From Vulcanimicrobiota bacterium (GTDB taxonomy: Bacteria; Vulcanimicrobiota; Vulcanimicrobiia; Vulcanimicrobiales; Vulcanimicrobiaceae), in assembly GCA_019237435.1 (NCBI GenBank), contig JAFAHB010000287.1:1-5544 (forward strand): a DNA stretch of 5,544 bases. Reading direction: 5' to 3'. Both the position numbers and the translations under genes were made by a program. The stretch's first letter is position 1. Each line of letters begins with the position of its first letter. Positions 1 through 5,544 of this stretch are shown piece after piece. Below the pieces are notes generated by a model. It did no database searches, had not been told where the DNA came from, and saw only the letters and a program-made list of their open reading frames with translations.

Positions 1-851
1 TCGCCTTTCAAAGCGAATGGTCCGCCGACCTTCGTGCACGTGCCCGTCACACAACCGGAGTAGATCGTCATGGTGCTCGGCGTGCTGAACGATGAGTTGA
101 AGAGTGAAAGAACGACAACATTGCCGCGATTGTCGACCGTGATTCCGCCGTAGTACGGCTCGGAGAAACCATTGGCGCTCGTCAGCTCCTTGCCGGGCTC
201 TTTGCACTTTCGGTAAACCCAGAGTCCCACGAAGCCCGACGAATCGAACCCGTCGGCGTAGCAGTTACCGTTCCCGTCCATCGCAACGCCTGCCGTCGAG
301 CTCAGGTTCGCGCTCTTCAGCGGGAAGCACAGATTTTCGTGCAGATCGCAAACCGCGACTCCGTTCGTTCCGCCGACTACGATAGGGCCGTTAACCGCAT
401 CGGTCGCCGCCGCGGTGCCGGCCCCGCTGTAGGTAGAAATCGTACCGTTGAGCGAGCTGCACATTTCCGGACCGTTATAGACGTTAATGCCCAATGTGCC
501 GTTGGGTACGATCAGATGGCCGGTGGCGTCCGTGACGATATCGTTGACGTTGCTGCCGGTACTATCGTAACAGATTGGACCGCTGCCGTTTTTCTTAAAA
601 CCAACGATGTTGTTGGAAGTCAAGGAAAACACCGAAACGTAGATCCCGCGCCGCGCGTTCAACGGAGCGATGCGTCCATGAAAATTTGCGTGCACGATGA
701 GCTGGGGTGGCACCAGCGGCGCAATGCGGGCGGCTCCGGCTGCAGCATTTGACTGTGACGGCATCTCGCCCATAGACGGTGCGCTTTGAGCGCAACTTGC
801 AAGCAGCGCCGCAGCGATTGCGCTAGAGATGACACCGGCAAAGCATCGCAT
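1..851 (-). CDS. Lipoprotein with NHL/SMP-30-like beta-propeller repeats (3' end cut by window edge)
   Basis: The reading frame is open from the ATG at 851 to the left edge, giving 283 codons and no stop, so the C-terminus is missing. The N-terminus is a lipoprotein signal: a short start (MRCF), a hydrophobic run (residues 5-18) and the lipobox LASC with Cys20 as the predicted lipid-modified residue. The mature protein begins with an Ala/Ser/Pro-rich linker (about 21-50). After that comes a recurring blade motif of the form (I/V)-x-x-D-x-x-G-x-x-(I/V)-V near residues 105-115, 148-159, 188-199 and 236-247, a spacing of about 40-48 residues, as in NHL/SMP-30-type beta-propellers. Cysteines are frequent (94, 131, 168, 175, 197, 216, 267, 272), which would suit disulfides outside the cytoplasm. 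The start is supported by a strong Shine-Dalgarno 6 nt upstream. The protein is probably anchored in a membrane facing the periplasm or cell surface. Its ligand or function is unknown; similar repeat lipoproteins are, from memory, abundant in Eremiobacterota genomes. The frame is certain, the fold is inference. Confidence 0.85.
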   Translation of the reverse strand, partial: MRCFAGVISSAIAAALLASCAQSAPSMGEMPSQSNAAAGAARIAPLVPPQLIVHANFHGRIAPLNARRGIYVSVFSLTSNNIVGFKKNGSGPICYDSTGSNVNDIVTDATGHLIVPNGTLGINVYNGPEMCSSLNGTISTYSGAGTAAATDAVNGPIVVGGTNGVAVCDLHENLCFPLKSANLSSTAGVAMDGNGNCYADGFDSSGFVGLWVYRKCKEPGKELTSANGFSEPYYGGITVDNRGNVVVLSLFNSSFSTPSTMTIYSGCVTGTCTKVGGPFALKG

Positions 852-854
852 GGC

Positions 855-885
855 ATTCTCCTCGAGAGAGCGGGCTCGGGAGAAT
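855..885 (-). promoter_or_regulatory. Inverted repeat in the lipoprotein 5' leader that pairs with its ribosome binding site
   Basis: On the minus strand ATTCTCC (885-879) is the exact complement of GGAGAAT (861-855). Inside it, CGAG (878-875) pairs with CTCG (866-863). Only A862 is bulged, and the loop is 8 nt (874-867). The resulting stem is 11 bp and contains all but one base of the Shine-Dalgarno. It could act in RNA as a translation-limiting hairpin, or in DNA as a dyad operator for a dimeric regulator. The pairing is seen directly; the regulatory role is inference. No convincing -10/-35 promoter was seen in the 74-bp gap. Confidence 0.45.
858..863 (-). promoter_or_regulatory. Shine-Dalgarno of the lipoprotein gene
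   Basis: The minus strand reads GAGGAG here, followed by 6 nt and then the ATG at 851. It decides the start of the lipoprotein gene and argues against the competing ATG at 856 in another frame, which lies only 1 nt from it. The whole element lies inside the 3' arm of the inverted repeat at 855-885. Confidence 0.8.
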
Positions 886-891
886 TCCACA

Positions 892-916
892 GGCCGCCCG
901 CGAGTCCCGCGCGGCC
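892..916 (-). terminator. GC-rich hairpin just after the peptidase gene, possible terminator without a U-run
   Basis: GGCCGC (892-897) and GCGGCC (911-916) are exact inverted complements. An alternative fold pairs GGCCG/CGGCC plus an inner CGCG/CGCG with a 2-nt bulge. The hairpin starts 10 nt after the peptidase stop, the expected place for an operon-end terminator. The sequence that follows on the minus strand is TGTGGAATTC, with no T tract, so it does not meet the usual intrinsic-terminator pattern. It may instead stabilise the 3' end of the mRNA or cause partial termination before the lipoprotein gene. Confidence 0.3.
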
Positions 917-925
917 ACGCAGCGG

Positions 926-2881
926 CTAGTGTTCGAAGGCCGTGACGCTTTCGTCGGGGCCGGCCGGCTCGACGCGGCCGCCTAGATACTTGCCGAGGAA
1001 TGCCTCGGCCGCAGCATCGAAGCGCCGGTTGTTCTCCGGGCGCGCGAAGCCGTGGCCTTCGTCCGGAAAGACGATGTATTCCACCGGCTCGTTATTCTTG
1101 CGCATCGCTGCCACGATCTGGTCGCTCTCGCGACGATTGACGCGTGGATCGTTCGCGCCTTGACCGATCAGCAGCGGAGCCTTGATCTGATTGGCCTTGA
1201 ATAGCGGCGACTGGGAGTTCAAAAAGTCGACGCTGTCGCCCATTCGCACGGCGAACGTTGCTCGAATGGTGGACCAGTAAGGCGGGATTGCGGCAAGCAG
1301 CGTGTTGAGGTTCGAGGGCCCGACGATGTCCACGCCGGCAGCGAACACGTCCGGCGAAAACGCGAGCGCGGCGAGCACGGCGTAGCCGCCGTAGCTGCCG
1401 CCCATGACCGCCACTTTTGTTGGGTCGGCGTAGCCTTGCGCAACGGCCCAGTTCTTTGCATCGACGACGTCTTGATGCATCGTACCGGCCCATTGGCGGT
1501 TACCGGCGTTCAAAAATGCTTTTCCGTAGCCGGTCGAACCACGGAAGTTCGGTTGCAAGACCGCGTATCCGCGGTTTGCCAACCATTGCACGTAGCCGTT
1601 GTAGCCCCACGTATCGCGTCCCCAGGGACCCCCGTGCACGAAGACGACCGTCGGTAGATTCTTCGGTGCGACGCCGACCGGGAGGGTTAGATAACCATGA
1701 ATCGGGAGACCATCGCTTGCGGTGTAGGTGATCGGCTGCATCGGCGCCAGGGTGTATTTGAGCAGCGCCGGGCGAGACACGAAGAGAAAGCGTCCACGTT
1801 TGTTCGTTCGATCGTACGAGTAATACGCAACCGGCCCGTTGTCGACGACATAACTCACGATCCATTCGCGGCCATCGGCGGTACCGCCGAGAAATCCAAT
1901 ATCCCCGCCGTGCAGCGTCCGCAGCGCGTCGAAATCCGCGGTGTAGGACGGATCGATGACGTCCCACTGCGTTCGATCACGTTGGAACGAGACCGCAACG
2001 AGTTTCCTGGTTCTTGCGTCGATCAGCGGAGAATCGACGTCGTAGGTTGGATCCGAGGCGATGACGGTAAACTGATCGTTGCCTAGGTCGTACCGAAGCA
2101 GGCGCAGCGAGTTTGCGCCGACGCTCGACGTTACGTAGAGGGAGCGGTTGTCGGCACTGAACGCCACCGGCGCAATTTGATCGTCGGACGATGCTTTCAC
2201 TAGGGTGCGCCATGGCGCCGAGCCGTTCCGGCGAACCAAGATTTCATTCGAGCCGTCCGCATTGGCTTGGGCTGCGGCGCGAACGGCCAAATCGTTGTCT
2301 TCAAGCCATCCGCCCACGTTACCGGGGTTTTGCGCAACGAGCACGGTCGCGCCGGTGCGCAAATTCAAGCGATAGACGTCGAAAACTTTCGGATCGCGCT
2401 TATTGGATGTGACGAGGATAAAGTTCGGAAATCGCGGATCGACGTTTTCGATGTCCGACCGAACCTTGTCGCCGAACGGCGTCAGGTCTCGCGTCGCCTT
2501 CGTTGCAGTGTCGGTTTGATAAACGTGGAAGTTTTCGTTGCCGCCCTTGTCTTGTTCGTAAAGCACGTGCTTCGAGTCGGGCTGCCAAAGAACGTTGCGG
2601 ATCGGACGGGCGGGATCGGTGGCCACGACTCGGTCGTCGCTCTTTCCAATAGTGCGCACCCAAATCGAGAGCACGCCGTCGTAGGGTGCGAGGTAGGCGA
2701 GCATCGTTCCATTCGGAGAGATGGCGGGCGAGGCTTTTTCGGGATTTCCAAACAGCACGGAGCGGGGAATGAGCGGCGGCAAGTCCGCGCGCGCGGCTTG
2801 CGGCGTCACATAGACAAAGAGCGCGACGAGCGCCGCGACGGATGCGAGAGGCTGGCCCGTTTTCATGGCTGGTCGCACCAT
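926..2881 (-). CDS. Exported S9 family (prolyl oligopeptidase-type) serine peptidase
   Basis: This 651-residue protein has the two-part build of S9 peptidases. Residues 1-32 form a Sec signal peptide: a positive start (MVRPAMK), a hydrophobic core and a cleavage site after ARA, before Asp33. Residues about 40-370 are the seven-bladed propeller region, with WD-like strands such as [13 protein letters not shown] and [11 protein letters not shown]. Residues about 375-635 are the alpha/beta-hydrolase domain. Visible motifs are HGGPWG (416-421, oxyanion region), NFRGSTGYG with Tyr452, nucleophile motif GGSYGG with Ser496, Asp578 in GANDPRV and His610 in DEGHGF. The Ser-Asp and Asp-His distances (82 and 32) suit the family. 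It should cleave small peptides outside the cytoplasm; whether it is a dipeptidyl-, acylaminoacyl- or prolyl-specific enzyme cannot be read from sequence. The ATG at 2881 shares one base with the kamA stop (TGATG). A TTG at 2884 and an ATG at 2866 also keep the signal peptide; none has a clear Shine-Dalgarno. It is probably translated by coupling with kamA. Confidence 0.93.
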   Translation of the reverse strand: MVRPAMKTGQPLASVAALVALFVYVTPQAARADLPPLIPRSVLFGNPEKASPAISPNGTMLAYLAPYDGVLSIWVRTIGKSDDRVVATDPARPIRNVLWQPDSKHVLYEQDKGGNENFHVYQTDTATKATRDLTPFGDKVRSDIENVDPRFPNFILVTSNKRDPKVFDVYRLNLRTGATVLVAQNPGNVGGWLEDNDLAVRAAAQANADGSNEILVRRNGSAPWRTLVKASSDDQIAPVAFSADNRSLYVTSSVGANSLRLLRYDLGNDQFTVIASDPTYDVDSPLIDARTRKLVAVSFQRDRTQWDVIDPSYTADFDALRTLHGGDIGFLGGTADGREWIVSYVVDNGPVAYYSYDRTNKRGRFLFVSRPALLKYTLAPMQPITYTASDGLPIHGYLTLPVGVAPKNLPTVVFVHGGPWGRDTWGYNGYVQWLANRGYAVLQPNFRGSTGYGKAFLNAGNRQWAGTMHQDVVDAKNWAVAQGYADPTKVAVMGGSYGGYAVLAALAFSPDVFAAGVDIVGPSNLNTLLAAIPPYWSTIRATFAVRMGDSVDFLNSQSPLFKANQIKAPLLIGQGANDPRVNRRESDQIVAAMRKNNEPVEYIVFPDEGHGFARPENNRRFDAAAEAFLGKYLGGRVEPAGPDESVTAFEH

Positions 2882-4263
2882 CAAGCGAGCACGAGCTGCT
2901 CGTCGCCGATACCGGCCTTCCGAACCGCTTCGTGGATCATCGCGTCCGCAATCTCACGCACCGCCCAGCGAGCTTGCGCTGCGGGTGAAAGCCGATCGAC
3001 GGGGTCGAAATACACGAACGCCTTTCCCGGTTTGACGCTGGGCGCGGCGTAGACCGCGATGCCGTTCTCGCGATCGTAGTGCTCGTACGAGTGCACGTCG
3101 CGTTTGCCGCCGCCGCCGGGCGCGTCGCAGACGAACGTCGGCGTATTGAAGCCGGCGGTGCTACCGCGGACGTACTTCTCCGTGTCGACCGCACTCGCGA
3201 TCGTCGTGCGCAGCTCTTCGACTCCCTTGACCATGTCGTGCATGTAAACGTAGTACGGGTGTACGTTGAGGTGGCCCAACCGCTTCACGAGTAGCTGCAT
3301 ACGTTCCCGCGTATCGTTTACGCCGCGGATGAGCACCGACTGATTGCGCGTGAAGATACCACGCTCGAAGAGCACCCGCATCGCCTTCTGCGTGATCCAC
3401 GTGATCTCTTCGGGCGCGTTGAAATGCGTGTGAAGCACGACTTCTTTGCCGAGGGTTCGCCCGCGTTCGACGATCGCGGTCAGCGCATCGACCCACTCGC
3501 CGTGCGTCAGCAGCTTCATCGGCATGATCGCCGGGCCTTTGGTTGCAAAGCGCATACGCCGCACGTGCGGAATGTCGAGAAGCGCGTTGCCGACGAACTC
3601 GATGTTCTTTGGCGGCAGTTGGTAGACGTCGCCACCCGAGATCACGATGTCTTCGAGCTCGGGCCGCTCGGCGATATACGCGAACGCATCCTGCCACTGT
3701 TTGGGTGTCTTGGCGAGCGCGACTTTGTCGACGTTTTCCGTATCCGGTCCGATCGCGTAGCTACGGGTGCAAAATCGGCAGTACACCGGACAAACGTTGA
3801 GTGGAAGAAAGAGCGCCTTGTCGGCGTAGCGATGCACCAGCCCCGGGATGGGCGAGTCCTGCTGTTCGTGAAGCGAATCGAGCGTTAGGCGGGGATGGTC
3901 GGGCAGCGACGTCGAGGCCAGCGGAATAAACTGCCGGCGGATCGGATCGTCGACGGGATCGTTCCAATCGATGAGCGAGATCGCATACGGCGAAACGCGC
4001 ACGGCCATCGGCGCCCGCCGGAAGCCCGCTTCCGCGTCGCGATAGAACTCGGTCGAGCAAACGTCGCGGATCGTATGGAGCAGCTCTTCGGCCGTCTTTA
4101 CCGACTGGCGCTGCTGCCAGAGGTGATCCAGAAACGTCGCCTCGTCAACGTCGGCGTACGCCGGGATGTGGCGCCAAAACTCGCCTTGCTTGAGGTTCTT
4201 ATATTCGAACTGCTCGGCTGTGGCCGGTGCTTTGAGATGGCGAGTCGCCGTTGCGGTAGTCAT
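2881..4263 (-). CDS. kamA: Lysine 2,3-aminomutase (KamA-family radical SAM, PLP enzyme)
   Basis: This cytoplasmic enzyme is predicted to convert L-lysine to (3S)-3,6-diaminohexanoate (beta-lysine) using a 4Fe-4S cluster, S-adenosylmethionine and PLP. The radical SAM motif CxxxCxxC is at Cys158, Cys162 and Cys165 (CPVYCRFCTR), and SGGD at 209-212 is the SAM-contacting segment. The motif DAPGGGGK places Asp380 and the PLP-binding Lys387; with Asp343 (in MHDM) these match Asp293, Asp330 and Lys337 of the Clostridium subterminale enzyme, with the same 44-residue spacing from Asp343 to Lys387. Those two aspartates hold the side-chain amine of lysine, which favours lysine over glutamate as substrate. 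Length is 460, against about 416 for the clostridial enzyme; extra residues lie at the N-terminus and between the cluster and Asp343. The C-terminal zinc-site cysteines are absent: the only others are Cys69 and Cys379. The start overlaps the kdd stop as ATGA and has AAGGA upstream. An aminomutase for another amino acid, or a beta-lysine maker for solute protection, remains possible. Confidence 0.9.
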   Translation of the reverse strand: MTTATATRHLKAPATAEQFEYKNLKQGEFWRHIPAYADVDEATFLDHLWQQRQSVKTAEELLHTIRDVCSTEFYRDAEAGFRRAPMAVRVSPYAISLIDWNDPVDDPIRRQFIPLASTSLPDHPRLTLDSLHEQQDSPIPGLVHRYADKALFLPLNVCPVYCRFCTRSYAIGPDTENVDKVALAKTPKQWQDAFAYIAERPELEDIVISGGDVYQLPPKNIEFVGNALLDIPHVRRMRFATKGPAIMPMKLLTHGEWVDALTAIVERGRTLGKEVVLHTHFNAPEEITWITQKAMRVLFERGIFTRNQSVLIRGVNDTRERMQLLVKRLGHLNVHPYYVYMHDMVKGVEELRTTIASAVDTEKYVRGSTAGFNTPTFVCDAPGGGGKRDVHSYEHYDRENGIAVYAAPSVKPGKAFVYFDPVDRLSPAAQARWAVREIADAMIHEAVRKAGIGDEQLVLA

Positions 4264-5330
4264 GTCGTAGTTCCTTTTCTGTATTTCGCGTTGAAATACG
4301 CGAGCAGCTCGGGATGATCGCGCAAGGTTCGCAGCGCGATGTTTGCGTGGTCCTTGGCGTAGCCGTTTCCGATGATCATCGTAACGTCACGGCCGATGCC
4401 CTCGGCGCCGAGCGCGGCGGCGGTGAACGACGTGGCCATCGAAAAAAAGTAGATCGTGCCGCCGTCGCGGGTGCAGAGAATCGAGCATAGCTCGGTGCCC
4501 GGCACGTTTACGCAGTTGATCACGAGGTCAGCGAGCTGCGGAGCGATCGCCTCGACTTTGCCGCTGGTCTCGAGCGCGCGGGACGCATCGGCCTCGACGA
4601 GATCGTCGACCAGACCAGCTTGCGCCAAGAGTTGCGCCGACGGCGCGGCGCAATCGTGGACGAGGCCGATCACGCGTCCGGTCGAACCGACGCGCGCCTT
4701 GGCTTGCGCGCACGAAAACATGCCGCTCTTCCCTGCGGCGCCGATCACCACGACGGTTTGTCCGGGAGAGCATAGGCGAGGCACCTGGGCGGGCGCGCCG
4801 GCGACGTCGAGCACGGCGAGCGCTACGTGTTCGTCGATGTCCTCTGGAAGCCGTGCCCAGATCCCGCTTTCAAAGAGAATCGCCTTCGCGCGAACCCAGA
4901 CGCGTCCCGTCGCGACGTCAACGTCGTGGATCGCTTCGATGTGCAGCGGCGTCAGCGACAGCGAAACGAGCGACGCAACGCGGTCGCCCATGTTGAGGTC
5001 GATCTTGCCGTGCAAGGTCTCACCGATCTCAAGCACGCGGCCGACGAACATGCCGCCGCTGCCCGTAACCGGGTTGTGCTGCTTTCCACGTTCGCGCACG
5101 GTTGCGGCAATATGGTCGCCGATTCGCCGAGAATCGAAACCGCACACCTCAGAAATCTGCCGAAACGAAGCGGAGTCGATGTTGAGCGCCTCGACTTCGC
5201 AAAGAATTTCGCGCTCGCCCGCAACCGGCGTGTTGTCGATGCGCCAAGCATCTTGCGGCATCGCGCCTGCCGGCTCCAGCACGCGATGGGCGCCCAGCGG
5301 ATGGCACGCGCGAATCGTTGAGCCTTGCAT
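4260..5330 (-). CDS. kdd: L-erythro-3,5-diaminohexanoate dehydrogenase
   Basis: This 356-residue protein fits Kdd (EC 1.4.1.11), which oxidatively deaminates (3S,5S)-3,5-diaminohexanoate to 5-amino-3-oxohexanoate with NAD in the lysine fermentation route. The N-terminal part carries features I recall from the family: HPLGAHRVLEPAG (10-22), NIDSASFRQI (50-59) and NPVTGSGGM (86-94). A Rossmann dinucleotide-binding fold follows, with GAAGKSG (Gly197, Gly200, Gly203) after a hydrophobic strand VVVI. Near the C-terminus are a Gly-Gly-x-x-(Y/F)-F-F-S-M strand (290-298) and IGNGYAKDHA (320-329). Length is close to the family's usual 340-350. It starts 2 nt after the regulator's stop and overlaps kamA by 4 nt, so the three appear co-transcribed. 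Its own Shine-Dalgarno is weak, so translation is probably coupled to the regulator. Adjacency to kamA strongly supports the call over a generic alcohol-dehydrogenase-like protein; naming rests on remembered family motifs, not on a search. Confidence 0.88.
   Translation of the reverse strand: MQGSTIRACHPLGAHRVLEPAGAMPQDAWRIDNTPVAGEREILCEVEALNIDSASFRQISEVCGFDSRRIGDHIAATVRERGKQHNPVTGSGGMFVGRVLEIGETLHGKIDLNMGDRVASLVSLSLTPLHIEAIHDVDVATGRVWVRAKAILFESGIWARLPEDIDEHVALAVLDVAGAPAQVPRLCSPGQTVVVIGAAGKSGMFSCAQAKARVGSTGRVIGLVHDCAAPSAQLLAQAGLVDDLVEADASRALETSGKVEAIAPQLADLVINCVNVPGTELCSILCTRDGGTIYFFSMATSFTAAALGAEGIGRDVTMIIGNGYAKDHANIALRTLRDHPELLAYFNAKYRKGTTT
4271..4278 (-). promoter_or_regulatory. Shine-Dalgarno of kamA inside the end of kdd
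   Basis: The minus strand reads AAAAGGAA, 7 nt before the ATG at 4263. It sits within the last codons of kdd, so kamA can be both coupled to kdd through the ATGA overlap and loaded independently. It supports the chosen kamA start. Confidence 0.7.
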
Positions 5331-5332
5331 CG

Positions 5333-5544
5333 TTATCGTACCGTCACGCCGCCGCGTTCGAAGGGCATGCTAAGCACGATCGTCGTGCGCGTCCGCGCCA
5401 TGCCCGGCGTCGTCTTGAGCCGTGCGAGGAGCTCGTCGAGGTGCTGCGTCGAACGCGTGACCACCTTACAAAGAAAGCTTTCCTCACCCGCCACGGAGTG
5501 AATTTCGCAAATCTCGGGCATCTCGCTGAGCCGCTGCGTGAAGT
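5333..5544 (-). CDS. Lrp/AsnC family transcriptional regulator, C-terminal RAM domain (5' end cut by window edge)
   Basis: The frame is open from the right edge to a TAA at 5335-5333, giving about 70 C-terminal residues. The methionine codon at 5521 is internal: the seven codons before it (FTQRLSE) are in frame and fit the domain. The segment has the shape of the Lrp/AsnC effector-binding domain: a helix ending in SEMPEI, a strand with the VAGEESFLCKV signature (equivalent to the common V-t-G-x-x-D/S-y-l-l-x-v), a helix LDELLARLKTTPGM, and the final strand RTRTTIVLSMPF. Members bind amino acids here and form octamers or dimers; the DNA-binding helix-turn-helix is outside the window. As the first seen gene of the kdd-kamA unit, only 2 nt from kdd, it may control that unit in response to lysine or a pathway amine. 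The ligand is inference. Confidence 0.88.
   Translation of the reverse strand, partial: FTQRLSEMPEICEIHSVAGEESFLCKVVTRSTQHLDELLARLKTTPGMARTRTTIVLSMPFERGGVTVR

Noticed and set aside
339..752. A 137-codon plus-strand frame opposite the lipoprotein gene
   Set aside because: No Shine-Dalgarno or family motif was seen, and the opposite frame is clearly coding with regular repeats.
595..856. Short minus-strand frames (including one from the ATG at 856) that could suggest a small gene or a frameshifted lipoprotein
   Set aside because: The frame from the ATG at 851 is open without interruption to the window edge, has a lipobox, repeats and a well-spaced Shine-Dalgarno. The others are overlapping shadow frames.
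2267..3052. A 261-codon open frame on the plus strand across the peptidase/kamA junction
   Set aside because: It is antisense to two strongly supported genes, and its Arg/Val-rich product has no family signature; no ribosome binding site supports it.
4719..4743. GAAGKSG in Kdd looks at first like a Walker A nucleotide-binding loop
   Set aside because: The spacing is not GxxxxGK(S/T). The preceding hydrophobic strand and the three glycines fit a Rossmann dinucleotide-binding turn, consistent with an NAD-dependent dehydrogenase.
4456..5373. A 305-codon open frame on the plus strand, opposite kdd
   Set aside because: It is fully antisense to a well-recognised gene, runs across its start, and its product is a Ser/Arg/Pro/Thr-rich string without recognisable motifs, as expected for a shadow frame in GC-rich DNA.
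5333..5521. A free-standing 62-residue small protein starting at the ATG at 5521
   Set aside because: The frame stays open through the right edge, and the residues before that methionine continue the Lrp/AsnC C-terminal domain, so this is the end of a longer gene.

Overview
The window is GC-rich bacterial DNA and every supported gene reads on the minus strand, so transcription runs right to left. A lipoprotein with a classic lipobox and a Sec-exported peptidase suggest a diderm or at least an exporting bacterium. The mix of genes (a small lipoprotein with NHL-like propeller blades, an S9 peptidase, and a KamA of the 'CPVYCRFCTRSY' type) resembles what I recall of uncultured soil lineages such as Eremiobacterota (WPS-2). 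That placement is a guess from gene style, not a proven assignment.

Layout in transcription order: (1) at the right edge, the C-terminal ligand-sensing (RAM) domain of an Lrp/AsnC regulator, cut by the window end; (2) after 2 nt, kdd, L-erythro-3,5-diaminohexanoate dehydrogenase; (3) with a 4-nt ATGA overlap, kamA, a lysine 2,3-aminomutase of the radical SAM/PLP type; (4) with a 1-nt TGATG overlap, a secreted S9 (prolyl oligopeptidase family) serine peptidase; (5) after a 74-bp gap with two hairpin-forming inverted repeats, the first 283 codons of a lipoprotein with beta-propeller-like repeats, cut by the left edge.

The first four genes look like one transcription unit. KamA makes beta-lysine from lysine, and Kdd oxidises 3,5-diaminohexanoate two steps later in the same lysine degradation route. 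The enzyme between them (beta-lysine 5,6-aminomutase) and the later ones (Kce, Kal) are not in the window, and could lie upstream of the regulator. The regulator may sense lysine or another amino acid, and the exported peptidase may supply amino acids from peptides; both links are inference from gene order.

The points most worth a second look are the KamA variant, which lacks the zinc-site cysteines of the clostridial enzyme while keeping the lysine-binding aspartates, and an 11-bp hairpin that buries the Shine-Dalgarno of the lipoprotein gene. I found no mobile element, CRISPR array or RNA gene. There is no gene-free stretch over 300 bases.
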